In this document: positions 53,609 to 62,382 of the stretch, piece by piece
Layout: every line of letters begins with the position of its first letter
How positions within the stretch are numbered: the stretch's first letter is position 1
Assembly (NCBI GenBank): GCA_910579935.1
Contig: CAJTVQ010000006.1
Location: 68,304-132,303 of the forward strand
From: an uncultured Lachnospiraceae bacterium
GTDB lineage: Bacteria > Bacillota > Clostridia > Lachnospirales > Lachnospiraceae
Length of the DNA: 64,000 bases
Direction of reading: 5' to 3'
The notes under the pieces: generated by a model
Database searches by the model: none
Seen by the model: only the letters and a program-made list of their open reading frames with translations
What the model was told of the DNA's origin: nothing
Program-made: the position numbers and the translations under genes

Positions 53609-54014
53609 CATTGTAACGATAGGCGGGATGGCGCAGCGGGGCCGGCCGTAGTAGCAGCGTATGATGTAAATGGCGGGACACGTTACGACACGCGGATTTA
53701 CAGAAGGAACGGAACAGGATACAGCGCAGAAGGAACGGAACAGGACTATTATGCAGAGCTGATTGCCGCGGCACGGGGATGCATCATAAAGAATAATGGG
53801 GAAGCGCCGGAGGGGTATGATTTCAGCAGTGTCATCTATATGAAAAGAGAGGGTGATGCCGGTATCCCGGGTTATCTGATCGAGGATTTGGAATTCGAAA
53901 GAGTCTGAGGATGACGCAGAAAACGCTGACCCCATCAGCGAGGGGCAGGCAGATGAAATCCGGGGAAAGTATGTTTACATACGGCCGGAGTTTATCCCTT
54001 TTATAGATGGTTAA
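53609..54014 (+). pseudogene. frameshifted remnant of an unknown protein
   Basis: An open frame without a start reads AAYDVNGGTRYDTRIYRR through RGCIIKNNGEAPEGYDFSSV and YLIEDL. It then needs a frame change near 53900 to continue as SEDDAENADPISEGQADEI and IRPEFIPFIDG to TAA 54012-54014. The two halves join as one plausible protein tail. I do not recognise the family. Confidence 0.4.
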
Positions 54015-54123
54015 TCCGACACCCCTGACAGAAAGGGAAAGGAACAGGGCAGGCGGAAATAGTATCATAACTCACTTGCTGCTGCAGTATCAGTAAAAAC
54101 AGCAGATTGATTTTTCTAGTATA

Positions 54124-54553
54124 TCAGCGGCGGTGTTCCATATAATGTTCTTCTATATAGGTCATCATGTTTCTGAGGGAAGTCAGGTCGGAAGATTCTG
54201 GCTTCCGGATCCGGTTTTCAATATCAAGGTTTTCATACAATATTTTCATGATCATAAAATAATCTTCCATCAGTTATGTTCCATGGAAAAGCCGTAATGG
54301 AGCTGGCAGCTGTTTACCATGATCCCGCTGCCTTCATCCAGCTCGATCAGCCTGCCGTTTACATTGTAGGTCATAGCCTCTTTTTTTATCAGAATAAATT
54401 CCAGCTCCTTATGCCAATGGCTGATGGAAGAATAGTCCGGGTAAGAGGACAGGAATCCGTATGCTGCATAAGCGGGGAACAGGGGTTATTATATGCAACT
54501 GTTTCAGAGGAATCCGGATTGAATACCGAGCAGTAGCTTGTGCTGTCGCTCAT
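54124..54553 (-). pseudogene. decayed AraC-family regulator
   Basis: Minus-strand pieces rebuild the sensor half of an AraC regulator. ATG 54553 follows GAGGTG and opens MSDSTSYCSVFNPDSSE. After a frame change comes SISHWHKELEFILIKK and YNVNGRLIELDEGSGIMVN, the cupin domain. After a stop and a further frame comes MEDYFMIMKIL to LRNMMTYIEEHYMEHRR. It then ends before the DNA-binding helices. The gene is broken at least twice and truncated. Confidence 0.7.
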
Positions 54554-54743
54554 AAAAATCACCTCGCGAATGGAAGATTGTTATATAAAATAAACGATAT
54601 GGAATGATTTTAGTGTAAAACCTGATATTGTCAAATGAAAAACGATGTGGTGCAGCTCCCTGCGGCTGCCGCAGGTGTTATAAACTGTCTGAAGAAGAGA
54701 AAGCAGGGAATTTAGAGGTAATATGCAGACACGGCTTATAGTC

Positions 54744-54810
54744 GTTTGGTGCAATAAATGGGAGTTTCGTGCAATGGGATTTGATAAGCTTCCCCATGAT
54801 CCGATATTAT
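54744..54810 (+). promoter_or_regulatory. LytTR-type direct repeats and promoter of the regulator operon
   Basis: GTTTGGTGCAAT (54744-54755) and GTTTCGTGCAAT (54764-54775) are direct repeats with a 20-base period. TATTAT (54805-54810) is the probable -10 box, 29 bases after the second repeat; no good -35 is present, as expected for an activated promoter. A similar pair lies before 56959. Confidence 0.65.
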
Positions 54811-54831
54811 ATATAGTGGGAGGTTAATGCG

Positions 54832-55527
54832 ATGAAGATAGCAATCTGTGATGACAGGGAGGAAGACCGCGGTGTGCTTAAGGCGTTGCTGGAAGCCTGC
54901 GGGCAGGATTTTGAAATAAGGGAGTACGGCTCCGGCAGCGGACTGTGCGGGGATATGGACCATATACGGGAATGCGGCATCGTATTTCTGGACATCAATA
55001 TGGGCGGCATGGACGGTCTGGAGGCGGCAAGGCGGATAAAAGCGGAATGTCCCAAGGTTCATATCGTGCTGGTCACTGCCTATGTGAACTATGCGTTGGA
55101 TGGGTACAAAGTGAAGGCCAGCCGGTTCCTCTTAAAGGATGATCTGGAACAGACACTGCGGGAATGCGTGAATGACATTTTGAAGGAAATCCGGCAGGGG
55201 GAACGTGTGGCGGAGTTCGGCTTCGTGGAAGGGAAGGTGCGCCTGCGGGTGGATGAAATCATCTATATCGAAACGAACAGGCATAAGAATGTGTTCCATA
55301 CGCAGGGACAGATATACAGCATTTACAAAAAAATGGATGAACTGGAGCGGGAACTGAAGGGAATGGGCTTCGTGCGGATACACCGGAGCTACCTTGTCAA
55401 CATGAAATACATTGAAAAGATCAGCAGCTATGTCATGATTCTGACTACGGGGAAGGAGATATCCGTCCCGAAGTCAAGATACCATGAAGTAAAGCGGCAG
55501 TACACGTTGTTTAAGGAGGCGGAGTGA
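54832..55527 (+). CDS. LytTR-family (AgrA-like) response regulator
   Basis: A 231-residue regulator. The receiver has DDREEDR near the N-terminus and the phospho-Asp in VFLDINMGGMDG (about 54). The C-terminal LytTR domain is at about 130-231 (RVDEIIYIETNRHKNVFH, FVRIHRSYLVNMKYIEKI). LytTR proteins bind paired direct repeats about two helix turns apart, which fits the repeats at 54744 and 56816. It is directly followed by its kinase. Confidence 0.92.
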   Translation: MKIAICDDREEDRGVLKALLEACGQDFEIREYGSGSGLCGDMDHIRECGIVFLDINMGGMDGLEAARRIKAECPKVHIVLVTAYVNYALDGYKVKASRFLLKDDLEQTLRECVNDILKEIRQGERVAEFGFVEGKVRLRVDEIIYIETNRHKNVFHTQGQIYSIYKKMDELERELKGMGFVRIHRSYLVNMKYIEKISSYVMILTTGKEISVPKSRYHEVKRQYTLFKEAE

Positions 55528-55529
55528 TC

Positions 55530-56804
55530 ATGGAAATGGGGATGTTCTTTTTGACTGTTACCATAGAGACATGGGGGAGTTTATATTTTTTTGACACTTT
55601 TCTTGCAAGAAGGGAGATGGGGAAATTTCCTGTGTTCAGATTCTTTATATATTTCATTATGATGTCTGCAGCCAATACTATGGGATATCGGATCGGCATG
55701 TGGAAACTGCCGCTGTTTCTTCTGGGTTATGTCCTGCTTGGCAGGAGGTACTATAGGGCAGGGTGGGTTCAGGATGTCTTTTTCTCATTGCTGAACTACT
55801 GTATGATATTTTTGACAGATTTTGCGGCGTACTGTGTTGAAAATTTATGGAAGACGCAGGGAGCAGCATGGGAAATACGGGGGTGGGTATGGGTACTGCT
55901 TGCTAAAGTATTCTGGCTTGGCGTACTTCTTGTGTTTCGCAGGATATGGAAGGGAAGAGCCGATTACAGAGAACTTACGGAGGCGGAATGGATGAAACTG
56001 AGCCTGATGCCGTTGTTTACAATGTCTGCCATTTTGATGATGTTTTATCAGTATGGGGATGGGGCAGGAATGCAGTCAGTCAGCCTTTTTATTTCTGCCG
56101 GGTTGGTTGCGGTCGATTTCCTTGTTATCTGGCTTCTGCGTGAGATACTGGAAAAAGGGAAAAAAATGCGGGAAGGCATCGAATCTGCAAGGAAGACGGA
56201 AAGCCAGCTTGTACATTACCGGGATATGCAGGCCGTCTATGAGCGGCAGGGGAGGAAGATGCATGACTACAAGAACCAGATAAGGACCATGCAGGTACTG
56301 TTAAAGGAAGGTGACACACAGGCAGCAGCCGCGCTTGCGGAGCGGCTGACGGAGAGCATATCCGTGGAGATGTCGGCGGTCAATACGAACCACTCCGTCG
56401 TAAACGCAGTCCTGAACCAGAAATTCCGTGCTGCAAGGGAGCTGGGAGTGTCCATGATATTCAGGGTGGGCGACATGAGTGGGATGCGGCTGGACGGGGA
56501 GGAGACAGTAATCCTGCTTTCCAATCTGCTGGACAATGCCATCCATGAGTGCGTGAAGGTCGTGCGGGCAGGGAGGAAAGCCGTTATAAACATCAAGCTG
56601 GTGCAGGAGGATGGGAAGATGATCTTTTCCGTAAAGAACCCCGTGGCGGAAAAAGTACAGGCCGCAGGCGGTATTGTGCCGGATTCCGGCGGCGGTATGC
56701 ACGGTGTCGGTCTTATGAATGTAAAGGCGGTGGTGGATAAATACGGAGGAGATTTTGTCATTTCCCGTGATTCGGAAAAGTTCCAGACGGTAGTGATATT
56801 GTAA
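55530..56804 (+). CDS. GHKL-type sensor histidine kinase (AgrC-like)
   Basis: A 424-residue kinase with about six membrane helices in residues 1-205. A coiled segment and the H-box HDYKNQIRTMQVLL follow, and then a GHKL ATPase with NLLDNAIHECV and GVGLMNVKAVV. This is the AgrC/peptide-pheromone or bacteriocin-sensing type. ATG 55530 has AGGAGGCGG upstream, just after the regulator stop. No AgrB or obvious AgrD precursor gene is nearby, so the signal is unknown. Confidence 0.9.
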   Translation: MEMGMFFLTVTIETWGSLYFFDTFLARREMGKFPVFRFFIYFIMMSAANTMGYRIGMWKLPLFLLGYVLLGRRYYRAGWVQDVFFSLLNYCMIFLTDFAAYCVENLWKTQGAAWEIRGWVWVLLAKVFWLGVLLVFRRIWKGRADYRELTEAEWMKLSLMPLFTMSAILMMFYQYGDGAGMQSVSLFISAGLVAVDFLVIWLLREILEKGKKMREGIESARKTESQLVHYRDMQAVYERQGRKMHDYKNQIRTMQVLLKEGDTQAAAALAERLTESISVEMSAVNTNHSVVNAVLNQKFRAARELGVSMIFRVGDMSGMRLDGEETVILLSNLLDNAIHECVKVVRAGRKAVINIKLVQEDGKMIFSVKNPVAEKVQAAGGIVPDSGGGMHGVGLMNVKAVVDKYGGDFVISRDSEKFQTVVIL

Positions 56805-56815
56805 CTTTATGGCCA

Positions 56816-56882
56816 TTTTGTGCAAAAAATAGTCGCTTGGTGCAGCCGGGGTTTGAAAAGCGGGCGCACCTGCCGATAGATT
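56816..56882 (+). promoter_or_regulatory. second LytTR-type direct-repeat promoter
   Basis: TTTTGTGCA (56816-56824) and CTTGGTGCA (56836-56844) have the same 20-base period as the pair before the regulator gene. A possible -10 TAGATT (56877-56882) lies at a matching distance. Confidence 0.6.
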
Positions 56883-56958
56883 TTATGGAGCGGCAGATTA
56901 TATGTGTGGGAAAAGCAGGTATAAAAAATAATTAATAGCAACGGAGGGATATTCAGGA

Positions 56959-58503
56959 ATGGGAATAAGTAATGTAAATGACATGAGTTCGGCATGGGGA
57001 GCGGCTTTTCGTGATAAGCCCATATATTTAATGACAATAAAAGAATCAAGGGCCTTTTTTGAAGGGAAGATGCGCAGGAACATGGAACTGCGGGAGGACA
57101 CCTGCACACTCGGCAGCAACAATATTTACCGCAGGCAGCATACTACATATGAGGTTCCAGGCAAGGACAAAGGCAGCGCATTTCTGGATCTGGGGTTTCT
57201 GATCAAAGATGAAACCAGCAGCCTGCGGGGAAGCCTCAGTGATAATAAAGATGTGGATTTTTATAATTTTTCCATACCTTATAACCGCACGGTTCAGAAT
57301 TACTTCAGTGTGGAGATCCGCATGGATATGCCGGAGGGCTGCGATTACAGCCTTACCCTGTATGACGAATACGGCAACCAGGTGGGGAAGGCGCAGTGGG
57401 ACGGGGAAGGCCGGAAAACGCTGACTATCCCTAATTGGGATACGCAGACCAGCAAATACTGCATTAAAATAGAAAACGAAAACGGGGAGGAAGTTTCTCC
57501 GGATGATCATTACAGGATCAGTTTTCATGTTTCCAAAAATATGGAGCAGGAAAAGACCGATGCCATAAGGGAGGCGTTCGGAAACCTCCACAGCGCATAC
57601 AGCCGGAAGGATGAAAACTGGCGGGAATACCTTGATAAATATAATGCAGTCCTGCGGGAGACGGAGATAAATTACAGAAAGGAAATGGAGCAGCTCCACC
57701 AGAAGCAGTTTGACAGTCTGCCGGAAGAAAAGAAGTATAAGGGCGGGCGCACGGTGGAGGAACTGCTGCAGGACATGGCAGAGGGGAAGAACTTAAGCGG
57801 TGCGGAGCTGGAATATGTGAAGATTTTTGCCAACCTGAAAGACATGGAAAAGGCACGGCAGAAAGCAGAACTGAAAAACAGTTTTTCAGATGATTTCGTA
57901 AAGGAACTGGAAGGCATGGGCGTCTCCCGTGATGACTTGGAAGGGATGCGGGTAAGGATTGGAAGTAACGGGGATGTAACCGTGGACGGGATAGAGAATG
58001 AAGCCGTCCGGGAACAGGTACAGAAACTGATAGATAAAAAGTACAGTGACCAGATGTACCGGTATTATATAGGGATTGCAGACAGCGTAGGGAATCTGTC
58101 CGCTAACACATATCAGTATGCCACGGACGTGCAGGAAGTCCGGCGCTACCTGAAAGGGGTTACGGGGGAAGATATTTCTTTGGAGAGCCTTTACCTGATG
58201 CCCGACGGGAAGATCGGAGGGCTGCCGGAAAGAGCAGATAATCTGATAAATAGGACAAAGGATAATGCAAAGATAGAACGGATAAGGGATGCCCTGATCG
58301 ATATCATAGGAAATATCAGGATAAGCGGTGGTTTGGGAGTTCCCGATTTCACTTCACAGTTCCGGTTCAGGGATGGGGCGTTCTCCGTGGCGGACAGTGG
58401 TTTTGCGGCGGACATGGGAGCGCTTAACGGGCGGCTGACACCACAGTCCTCCGGCAATATGTATTCTGATATATATAAGTACCAGTTCAAAAAAGTTTTA
58501 TAA
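56959..58503 (+). CDS. unknown protein with PPC-like beta domain, LytTR-controlled
   Basis: A 514-residue protein with no signal peptide. Residues about 78-192 resemble a bacterial pre-peptidase C-terminal (PPC) beta-sandwich (DVDFYNFSIPYNRTVQNYF, YSLTLYDEYGNQVG, YCIKIENENGE). A long charged helical region (195-330) follows, then a C-terminal part with RVRIGSNGDVTVDGIENEAV. It lies just downstream of a direct-repeat pair matching that of the kinase/regulator operon and is probably its main target. I recognise no named family as a whole. Confidence 0.7.
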   Translation: MGISNVNDMSSAWGAAFRDKPIYLMTIKESRAFFEGKMRRNMELREDTCTLGSNNIYRRQHTTYEVPGKDKGSAFLDLGFLIKDETSSLRGSLSDNKDVDFYNFSIPYNRTVQNYFSVEIRMDMPEGCDYSLTLYDEYGNQVGKAQWDGEGRKTLTIPNWDTQTSKYCIKIENENGEEVSPDDHYRISFHVSKNMEQEKTDAIREAFGNLHSAYSRKDENWREYLDKYNAVLRETEINYRKEMEQLHQKQFDSLPEEKKYKGGRTVEELLQDMAEGKNLSGAELEYVKIFANLKDMEKARQKAELKNSFSDDFVKELEGMGVSRDDLEGMRVRIGSNGDVTVDGIENEAVREQVQKLIDKKYSDQMYRYYIGIADSVGNLSANTYQYATDVQEVRRYLKGVTGEDISLESLYLMPDGKIGGLPERADNLINRTKDNAKIERIRDALIDIIGNIRISGGLGVPDFTSQFRFRDGAFSVADSGFAADMGALNGRLTPQSSGNMYSDIYKYQFKKVL

Positions 58504-58525
58504 GCAGTGATGGGGGATTAAAGAA

Positions 58526-58807
58526 ATGAGTATTAACGGAATCTGGAAAAACAGATTGGCAGCATTGCCGATTGTATTGACAATTTCTTTTTCGGTCAGC
58601 GGATGCAGCATACAAGAAAATGCTTCATCAGAATCCGCTCCGGATGTTGTGCATCAGACGGAGGATGATGGTGCGGCAATCTATGCTGATGATCCTATAG
58701 CGGCAGAACCGCAGCTTGACCCTGATGATCTAAATGGAATTTCAGAGGATTCCAACGGACAAGGAGAGATTATTTCGGCAGAACCGTATAAAGGGGATGC
58801 AGATTGA
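58526..58807 (+). CDS. small acidic lipoprotein
   Basis: A 93-residue protein. The signal peptide ends in FSVSGC (lipidated Cys near 27), followed by a very acidic, Ser/Asp/Pro-rich tail of 65 residues. GGGGG precedes ATG 58526. It starts 22 bases after the PPC-like gene and is probably co-transcribed. The function is unknown; it could anchor or shield a partner at the membrane surface. Confidence 0.65.
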   Translation: MSINGIWKNRLAALPIVLTISFSVSGCSIQENASSESAPDVVHQTEDDGAAIYADDPIAAEPQLDPDDLNGISEDSNGQGEIISAEPYKGDAD

Positions 58808-58837
58808 GGAATTGGTGAGCAGCGAAAGGAAATCGAA

Positions 58838-59380
58838 ATGGATATTGCAGGAATAACAATGGGCAGCCGTGTGGGCAGCACGGCTGCAGGAAAGGCGTCA
58901 TCCGGGAAAAGCTGGAAGATGTCGGATCCTCTCCGGGAAAAGATAATAGAATATGCCAAAGAGGATGCGGCGCAGAATGTTTATATGGGAGATCAGTTCC
59001 TTGCTCTGCGGAAAAGCGAGGTCGCCAAAGTAGCGCCGGACAGGGCTGCGCTGATCGGAAAGATCGGACAGGACTTGGCGTACATGAAGAAGATACGGGA
59101 AGCTGATAAGCGGTGGCTGTGCTTTCTGTTTGGCGAGCCATATGAAGCCGAGTTCCAGTCCGAAGGTATGGGCTCTGCGGTCCATGTGTATGACAGGAAT
59201 GGTGATGAGATACTCACATATACTGCAGGCGTAGGCTGGCATGAGAGAGAATCGAAAGCGGAGACGGAAGTACACTGGGCACTGAAGTCTGCCTACTATG
59301 ATGCATACCGGGCGGCAAGACAGGAGATAAATGCCGGTGCTAGGAGGGAAGTGCGGGGCGGCTTTGACGCGAGGGTTTAG
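58838..59380 (+). CDS. unknown 180-residue protein of the LytTR cassette
   Basis: A soluble protein. The N-terminus is Gly/Ser-rich (MDIAGITMGSRVGSTAAGK), like secretion- or flagella-type leaders rather than a signal peptide. A compact C-terminal domain has CFLFGEPYEAEFQSEGMG, VHVYDRNGDEILTYTAGVGW and HWALKSAYYDAYRAARQEI. Similar sequences occur in Lachnospiraceae, as I recall, without a function. It is 30 bases after the lipoprotein gene. Confidence 0.65.
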   Translation: MDIAGITMGSRVGSTAAGKASSGKSWKMSDPLREKIIEYAKEDAAQNVYMGDQFLALRKSEVAKVAPDRAALIGKIGQDLAYMKKIREADKRWLCFLFGEPYEAEFQSEGMGSAVHVYDRNGDEILTYTAGVGWHERESKAETEVHWALKSAYYDAYRAARQEINAGARREVRGGFDARV

Positions 59381-59467
59381 GCCAAAGCCGGAATCAGGGA
59401 TTGTCTTCGGTGGGAAGATATGCTATACTTTTACCCGACAAACCAGTATTGGAGGAAGAGTTTGAAA

Positions 59468-60310
59468 ATGCAGCAGCACCACTTCTCAACCGCAAAAACG
59501 CTCATACATTCAGCCATTTATTTTTTGTTGTTTTTGGCAGGCGACTTGCTGAACGGTTTACTATTCGATTTAGTTTTTTCTGTTGTAAAGCTTCCAAGTA
59601 GTGAATCATACGTTATTCCCAGAATGTTGGGGTGTCTGGCTCTCACATTACTCTTGTTCTGGTTTTACACAACCAAATATCTTCATTTGAAAATGGAGGA
59701 CTTTAGGATTACATTTGATATCAAAAGCTGGGGCATTATCCTATCGGTCTTGCTTCCTGTGTTTGTTGTCATTGTTTATCTAATGGTTGGAAAAATAGAG
59801 GTAAATGCGTTTGGTTTTGGTGATTCGATTTTAAGTATCATCGCTTCTATGTTTATGGCTCTGAAAGCCGGCATATTAGAGGAGATATTGTTCCGCGGCT
59901 TTATCATGAGGTTGCTTGAAAGCCGATGGGGGAAAACGATTGCAATTTTGCTGCCATCGTTTCTATTCAGTCTGTCCCACATTCCGTCAATGGAGAGTTT
60001 CACCGCTGCAGGCGTTGTACTCTTGGTTGTAAGCGGTACATTGGTAGGCGTTATGTTTTCTCTTGTTGCCTATCAGGGAAATTCCATCAGCAATAACGCT
60101 CTCATGCATTCCGTGTGGAATTTTGTGATGGTGACAAGTATTCTGCATATTACAACAGCTCAGGGGGCTTACGGCAAACCGTTTGTCCAAATCCTGATAC
60201 CATCGAACAACATCTTATTGACAGGCGCGGGATTTGGTTCAGAAGTTTCTTTGATCGCTGTCATTGGATATGTGCTTGTTTGCGTTATAATGATTATCAG
60301 AAAGAAATGA
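59468..60310 (+). CDS. CPBP-family intramembrane metalloprotease
   Basis: A 280-residue Abi/CPBP protease with about eight membrane helices. The family's three motifs are present: EEILFRGFIMRLL, the His in FSLSHIPS, and HSVWNFV. CPBP proteases process prenylated-type or bacteriocin-linked peptides and often provide self-immunity. Its position after a GHKL/LytTR cassette fits a peptide-maturation or immunity role, but this is inference. ATG 59468 follows GGAGGAAGAG; ATG 59420 is upstream without a good site. A terminator follows. Confidence 0.88.
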   Translation: MQQHHFSTAKTLIHSAIYFLLFLAGDLLNGLLFDLVFSVVKLPSSESYVIPRMLGCLALTLLLFWFYTTKYLHLKMEDFRITFDIKSWGIILSVLLPVFVVIVYLMVGKIEVNAFGFGDSILSIIASMFMALKAGILEEILFRGFIMRLLESRWGKTIAILLPSFLFSLSHIPSMESFTAAGVVLLVVSGTLVGVMFSLVAYQGNSISNNALMHSVWNFVMVTSILHITTAQGAYGKPFVQILIPSNNILLTGAGFGSEVSLIAVIGYVLVCVIMIIRKK

Positions 60311-60341
60311 ATAACTTCCATTTATCGGGCAAATGAAAAAC

Positions 60342-60390
60342 AAAAACAAGGCGGCAGGGCAGGCATTGACTATCCCGCCGCCTTGTTTTT
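60342..60390 (+). terminator. terminator after the CPBP gene
   Basis: A 14-bp stem (AAAAACAAGGCGGC with GCCGCCTTGTTTTT), loop of 21, and a T-tract in the right arm. Confidence 0.85.
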
Positions 60391-60472
60391 GAGCCTTTTA
60401 TGTATTTCGGGGACAGGCTGGCAGGGATGCCGGGAACAATTGTAGGGGATAGTGCAGAAGCAGCCTGCGGAA

Positions 60473-60610
60473 ATGACTTGGAAATCGCTTAGGTGGGTGC
60501 AGCGGTTATGCAAAGAAAATCGTATTGAGGGGGCAATGAACGTCAACCGTGTTTGGCTTATACCGATAACTGCCGAGAAGCCTATTGATAGAAGAAAGAA
60601 GAAATCCTAA
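60473..60610 (+). pseudogene. fragment of an excisionase-like DNA-binding protein
   Basis: The 45-codon reading MTWKSLRWVQRLCKENRIEG... with VWLIPITAEKPIDRRKKK matches the C-terminal two thirds of small helix-turn-helix proteins of mobile elements, which share RWVQ.LC..GRI.GA and W.IP..AEKP. The N-terminal part is missing. It marks the left edge of an AT-rich island. Confidence 0.5.
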
Positions 60611-60630
60611 GTGAGTATTAAAGTTTCAGC

Positions 60631-60759
60631 ATGAATAAGGCAAACATAGAAAGGAAAGTTCAAAGTAGAGAACAAAAAGAAGCCGAAAAAGAACGACAAT
60701 ACGTTATGCGACAAGAAAAGAAAAAGCTAAGCATAGAGGGAGGTAACATCTATGAATAA
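60631..60759 (+). CDS. possible 42-residue charged peptide
   Basis: ATG 60631 to TAA 60757-60759 encodes a Lys/Glu/Arg/Gln-rich helix that overlaps the original start of the AraC gene (ATG 60752). No family was recognised; probably debris of a mobile element. Confidence 0.25.
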   Translation: MNKANIERKVQSREQKEAEKERQYVMRQEKKKLSIEGGNIYE

Positions 60760-60832
60760 AATATATTGGGACAGAGATAAAATCTCAATCATAACAGACC
60801 AAATTGAATCTGTCCCACATAAGCATTAGGCA

Positions 60833-61513
60833 ATGCAGTTATTTTTAAGCATAGAAAAAAATTTGGAGATAGGTGTAGAAGATAATAAAATTTCATGTAG
60901 ATGTATTGTTATAAACCGCGACATATTACATAGTTTTTCAACAGGCAACAACATGTATTTTACTATGATAATTGAGCCGACTTCAAGTTTAGCCATTCAA
61001 TTGGAGGAACGAATGGGAGGAATGAAGTATTATATTTTTAATAATCAAGATATTGAATACATCCAAAATTTATTATTTTGCCTTATTGATAGCGATGGAC
61101 TGAGAGAATATAGAGAGTTTATGATACAACTATATAAGTTCTTAGGGGTAAAGGAGCAAGCTAAAATATATGATGATAGGGTTAAGGATTTGTTATACGA
61201 AATAGAACGGTGCAATTGCGATACACATTCGATTGCTTCTTTTGCTGATAAAGTGGCGTTGTCACCAAGCCGACTGTCGCACTTATTTAAGGAACAGGTC
61301 GGAATGCCCTTAAAAAGCTATATTCAGTTTCATCAAATGCAAAGAGCCTTTTTAGCATTATTGAATGGTAAAAGTATTACGGAATCGGCAATGACAGCTG
61401 GTTTTGATACACCATCACATTTTGCAACGGTTACAAAAAAGATGATGGGAATGTCTGCGAGTATTTCTGTGAAGAATAGCGTTTTTTTGAAAGTTACAGA
61501 AGAAGTGAACTGA
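60833..61513 (+). CDS. AraC-family regulator, 5' part cut off by an in-frame TAG
   Basis: The intact DNA-binding half has two HTH motifs: CDTHSIASFADKVALSPSRLSHLFKEQ in two blocks, then KSITESAMTAGFDTPSHFATVTKK. The original gene starts at ATG 60752 behind GGGAGG and reads MNKIYWDRDKISIITDQIES followed by VPHKH, then TAG (60827-60829), then continues in the same frame with AMQLFLSIEKN, which is a normal cupin-domain continuation. So a nonsense mutation splits the gene at codon 26. Restart at ATG 60833 could give a 226-residue protein lacking the first strands. It is AT-rich, unlike its left neighbours. The transglutaminase-like gene follows after 33 bases. Confidence 0.75.
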   Translation: MQLFLSIEKNLEIGVEDNKISCRCIVINRDILHSFSTGNNMYFTMIIEPTSSLAIQLEERMGGMKYYIFNNQDIEYIQNLLFCLIDSDGLREYREFMIQLYKFLGVKEQAKIYDDRVKDLLYEIERCNCDTHSIASFADKVALSPSRLSHLFKEQVGMPLKSYIQFHQMQRAFLALLNGKSITESAMTAGFDTPSHFATVTKKMMGMSASISVKNSVFLKVTEEVN

Positions 61514-61546
61514 TATAATTAAACCAAACAGATAGGGGGTTTAATT

Positions 61547-62287
61547 ATGGATATGCAATTTCTTGAAGAAACCAAAATGCTGAATTATCAGTCTGTTGGC
61601 ATACAGAAACTCATCAACGAAAAGCGATGGGGAGAGTTGAGTGAATATGAAAAAATTAAAGCTATTTATGGATTTGTGCAAAATGAAATACCTTTGGGCT
61701 ATAACCGTAACGATACATTAACTGCAGAACAGGTATTAATGGACGGATACGGACAGTGCAATACAAAAGCAACACTGTTAATGGCATTGCTAAGAGGTGT
61801 AAATATTCCGTGCCGTATTCATGGCTTTGAAGTATCAAAAGATTTTCAGCATGGAGCAACCACAGGTATCATTGCGGCACTTGCACCAGATAAAATTGTA
61901 CATACTTGGGCAGAAGTTTATTATAAAGGTCAATGGCTTGCTTTAGAAGGAGTTATTACAGACAATCAATATCTTGAAGCCGTTAAAGCAAAATACTCTC
62001 ATGTTCAAGGCGAATTTATGAAATTTGTCATTGCGACAAAAGACTTTCGAAAGATTTCCACTGATTGGAATGAAAGCAACACTTATATTCAGAGTGCTGC
62101 TATTGTGTCCGATTTGGGCGTTTTCCCAAATCCCGATAAGTTTTTTGAGCATTATACGCAGCATTGGTGTAAAGTGAAAGACTTTATGTATGTTCATTTC
62201 GGAAGAAAAATTATGAATTACAATGTTGGTAAAATGAGGAAAAGCTATATAAAATCAATGGATACATTGTCCTGTCTGCGGAAATAA
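61547..62287 (+). CDS. transglutaminase-like (papain-fold) protein
   Basis: A 246-residue cytosolic protein with the Cys-His-Asp triad: Cys in DGYGQCNTKATLLMALLRG (about 66), His in VHTWAEVYYKG (about 112) and Asp in LEGVITD (about 127). In bacteria such proteins act as proteases, amidases or peptide-modifying enzymes. GGGGG precedes ATG 61547. No signal peptide. It is AT-rich and lies between the AraC gene and a membrane protein. The link to the AraC regulator is by position only. Confidence 0.85.
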   Translation: MDMQFLEETKMLNYQSVGIQKLINEKRWGELSEYEKIKAIYGFVQNEIPLGYNRNDTLTAEQVLMDGYGQCNTKATLLMALLRGVNIPCRIHGFEVSKDFQHGATTGIIAALAPDKIVHTWAEVYYKGQWLALEGVITDNQYLEAVKAKYSHVQGEFMKFVIATKDFRKISTDWNESNTYIQSAAIVSDLGVFPNPDKFFEHYTQHWCKVKDFMYVHFGRKIMNYNVGKMRKSYIKSMDTLSCLRK

Positions 62288-62382
62288 GACAAGATTACAG
62301 AATCCTTTGACGTATCTTTTGATAAAGTTTTTGAATATAGGAGGGACAAACATTCATAAAGAGAATGCAGGAGGTAAAAGAA

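Noticed and set aside
56884..56931. 15-codon frame MERQIICVGKAGIKNN as a possible pheromone precursor
   Set aside because: It begins at the predicted transcription start, has no ribosome-binding site and no AgrD-like features.
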